Shown here piece by piece: positions 63,850 through 64,000 of a stretch of DNA of 64,000 bases. The notes beneath the pieces were generated by a model that saw nothing but the letters and a program-made list of their open reading frames with translations, searched no databases and was not told the origin of the DNA. The stretch is from assembly GCF_001431415.1 (NCBI RefSeq), contig NZ_LDJI01000012.1:144222-208221 (forward strand). The letters are read 5' to 3'. Made by a program: the position numbers and the translations under genes. Position 1 is the first letter of the stretch, and each line of letters begins with the position of its first letter. Origin of the DNA: Stenotrophomonas humi (GTDB taxonomy: Bacteria; Pseudomonadota; Gammaproteobacteria; Xanthomonadales; Xanthomonadaceae).

Positions 63850-64000
63850 TGAATCGCCCAGGCTTTTGTAGACACTCTTCAGCCGTTTAGTGCGTACTGC
63901 CGTTCAAACTCTATCGGGGACAGGCCGCCATTGGAACCGTGTCGCCGTGTCGGGTTGTAAAACATCTCGATGTACTGGAAGACATCGGCGCGTGCCTCGT
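63850..64000 (-). mobile_element. end of an IS3-family insertion sequence
   Basis: The element begins with TGAATCGCCCAGGCTTTTGT (63850 on), a TG-type IS3 terminal repeat, and contains the 3' end of its transposase gene. It continues past the window, so the other end and target duplication cannot be seen. Its first three bases (TGA) create a stop codon for a plus-strand frame running through the neighbouring DNA. Confidence 0.75.
63879..64000 (-). CDS. IS3-family transposase OrfB, C-terminal fragment
   Basis: The last 39 codons of the transposase are in the window: EARADVFQYIEMFYNPTRRH followed by GSNGGLSPIEFERQYALNG and TGA. The YIEMFYN-TRRHGS-GGLSP-EFE pattern is diagnostic of the rve integrase domain of IS3-type transposases, just after the catalytic Glu. 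The start lies outside the window. Confidence 0.88.
   Translation of the reverse strand, partial: EARADVFQYIEMFYNPTRRHGSNGGLSPIEFERQYALNG

Noticed and set aside
63565..63852. 95-codon plus-strand frame ending exactly at the IS boundary.
   Set aside because: It starts antisense inside the cassette gene and its stop comes from the IS end; the minus strand gives the more protein-like reading.

Overview
The window looks like chromosomal DNA of a Stenotrophomonas-type gammaproteobacterium (Xanthomonadaceae). It is G+C-rich and densely coding, and it carries the block RND permease - membrane fusion protein - TetR regulator - pcm - tolC that is known in S. maltophilia as smeO-smeP / smeRo-pcm-tolC, next to waaA. 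No tRNA, rRNA or CRISPR array was recognised. All names come from reading motifs and gene order; no database search was run.

Layout. 0.1-6.5 kb: leucine biosynthesis (leuA, leuC, leuD, leuB), then glutamate dehydrogenase. 6.6-9.5 kb: a large membrane diguanylate cyclase with a periplasmic propeller sensor. 9.6-16.9 kb: SmeOP-TolC multidrug efflux with its TetR regulator. 17-22.1 kb: envelope genes (waaA, an LpxL-type acyltransferase, an O-antigen-ligase-like protein, a GT4 glycosyltransferase, a CHCC zinc protein). 22.2-29.2 kb: a peptide-export cassette (C39-peptidase ABC exporter, secreted M16 peptidase, HlyD adaptor) with a divergent XRE regulator. 29.5-39.9 kb: C4-dicarboxylate metabolism (maeB, dctA), a DctB-like hybrid sensor kinase, a NarL-type regulator and two OprO/OprP-like porins. 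40-48.3 kb: D-amino-acid and glutamate catabolism (PLP deaminase, GntP-family permease, RpiR regulator, N-acyl-D-amino-acid deacylase, RidA, GltS, DadA-like oxidase). 48.3-60.3 kb: mixed housekeeping genes (QEGLA-motif protein, RsgA, AlaA-like aminotransferase, SGNH hydrolase plus methyltransferase, RhlE-like helicase, polysaccharide deacetylase, Grx-rhodanese fusion, DegV, PP-loop ligase). 60.3-63 kb: glutathione-dependent formaldehyde detoxification (frmR, adhC, a small protein, fghA). 63-64 kb: a foreign patch of lower G+C with an integron-cassette-like gene plus attC site, a gene remnant, and the end of an IS3-family element.

Two observations stand out. First, a 20-bp sequence with 15 invariant positions (TAGTACCAAwksGCwATbGG) lies 54-62 nt upstream of dctA and of both porin genes, in the same orientation each time. 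One copy also sits between the response regulator and the first porin. This suggests one C4-dicarboxylate-linked regulon joining inner-membrane uptake and outer-membrane entry. Second, the right end carries a 60-bp attC-like element that starts immediately after the stop codon of a small membrane/zinc-ribbon gene, the layout of an integron gene cassette, beside an IS3-type insertion that appears to truncate a neighbouring gene. The HlyD-M16-C39 cassette, which has no visible precursor peptide gene, is a further candidate for an uncharacterised secretion system.
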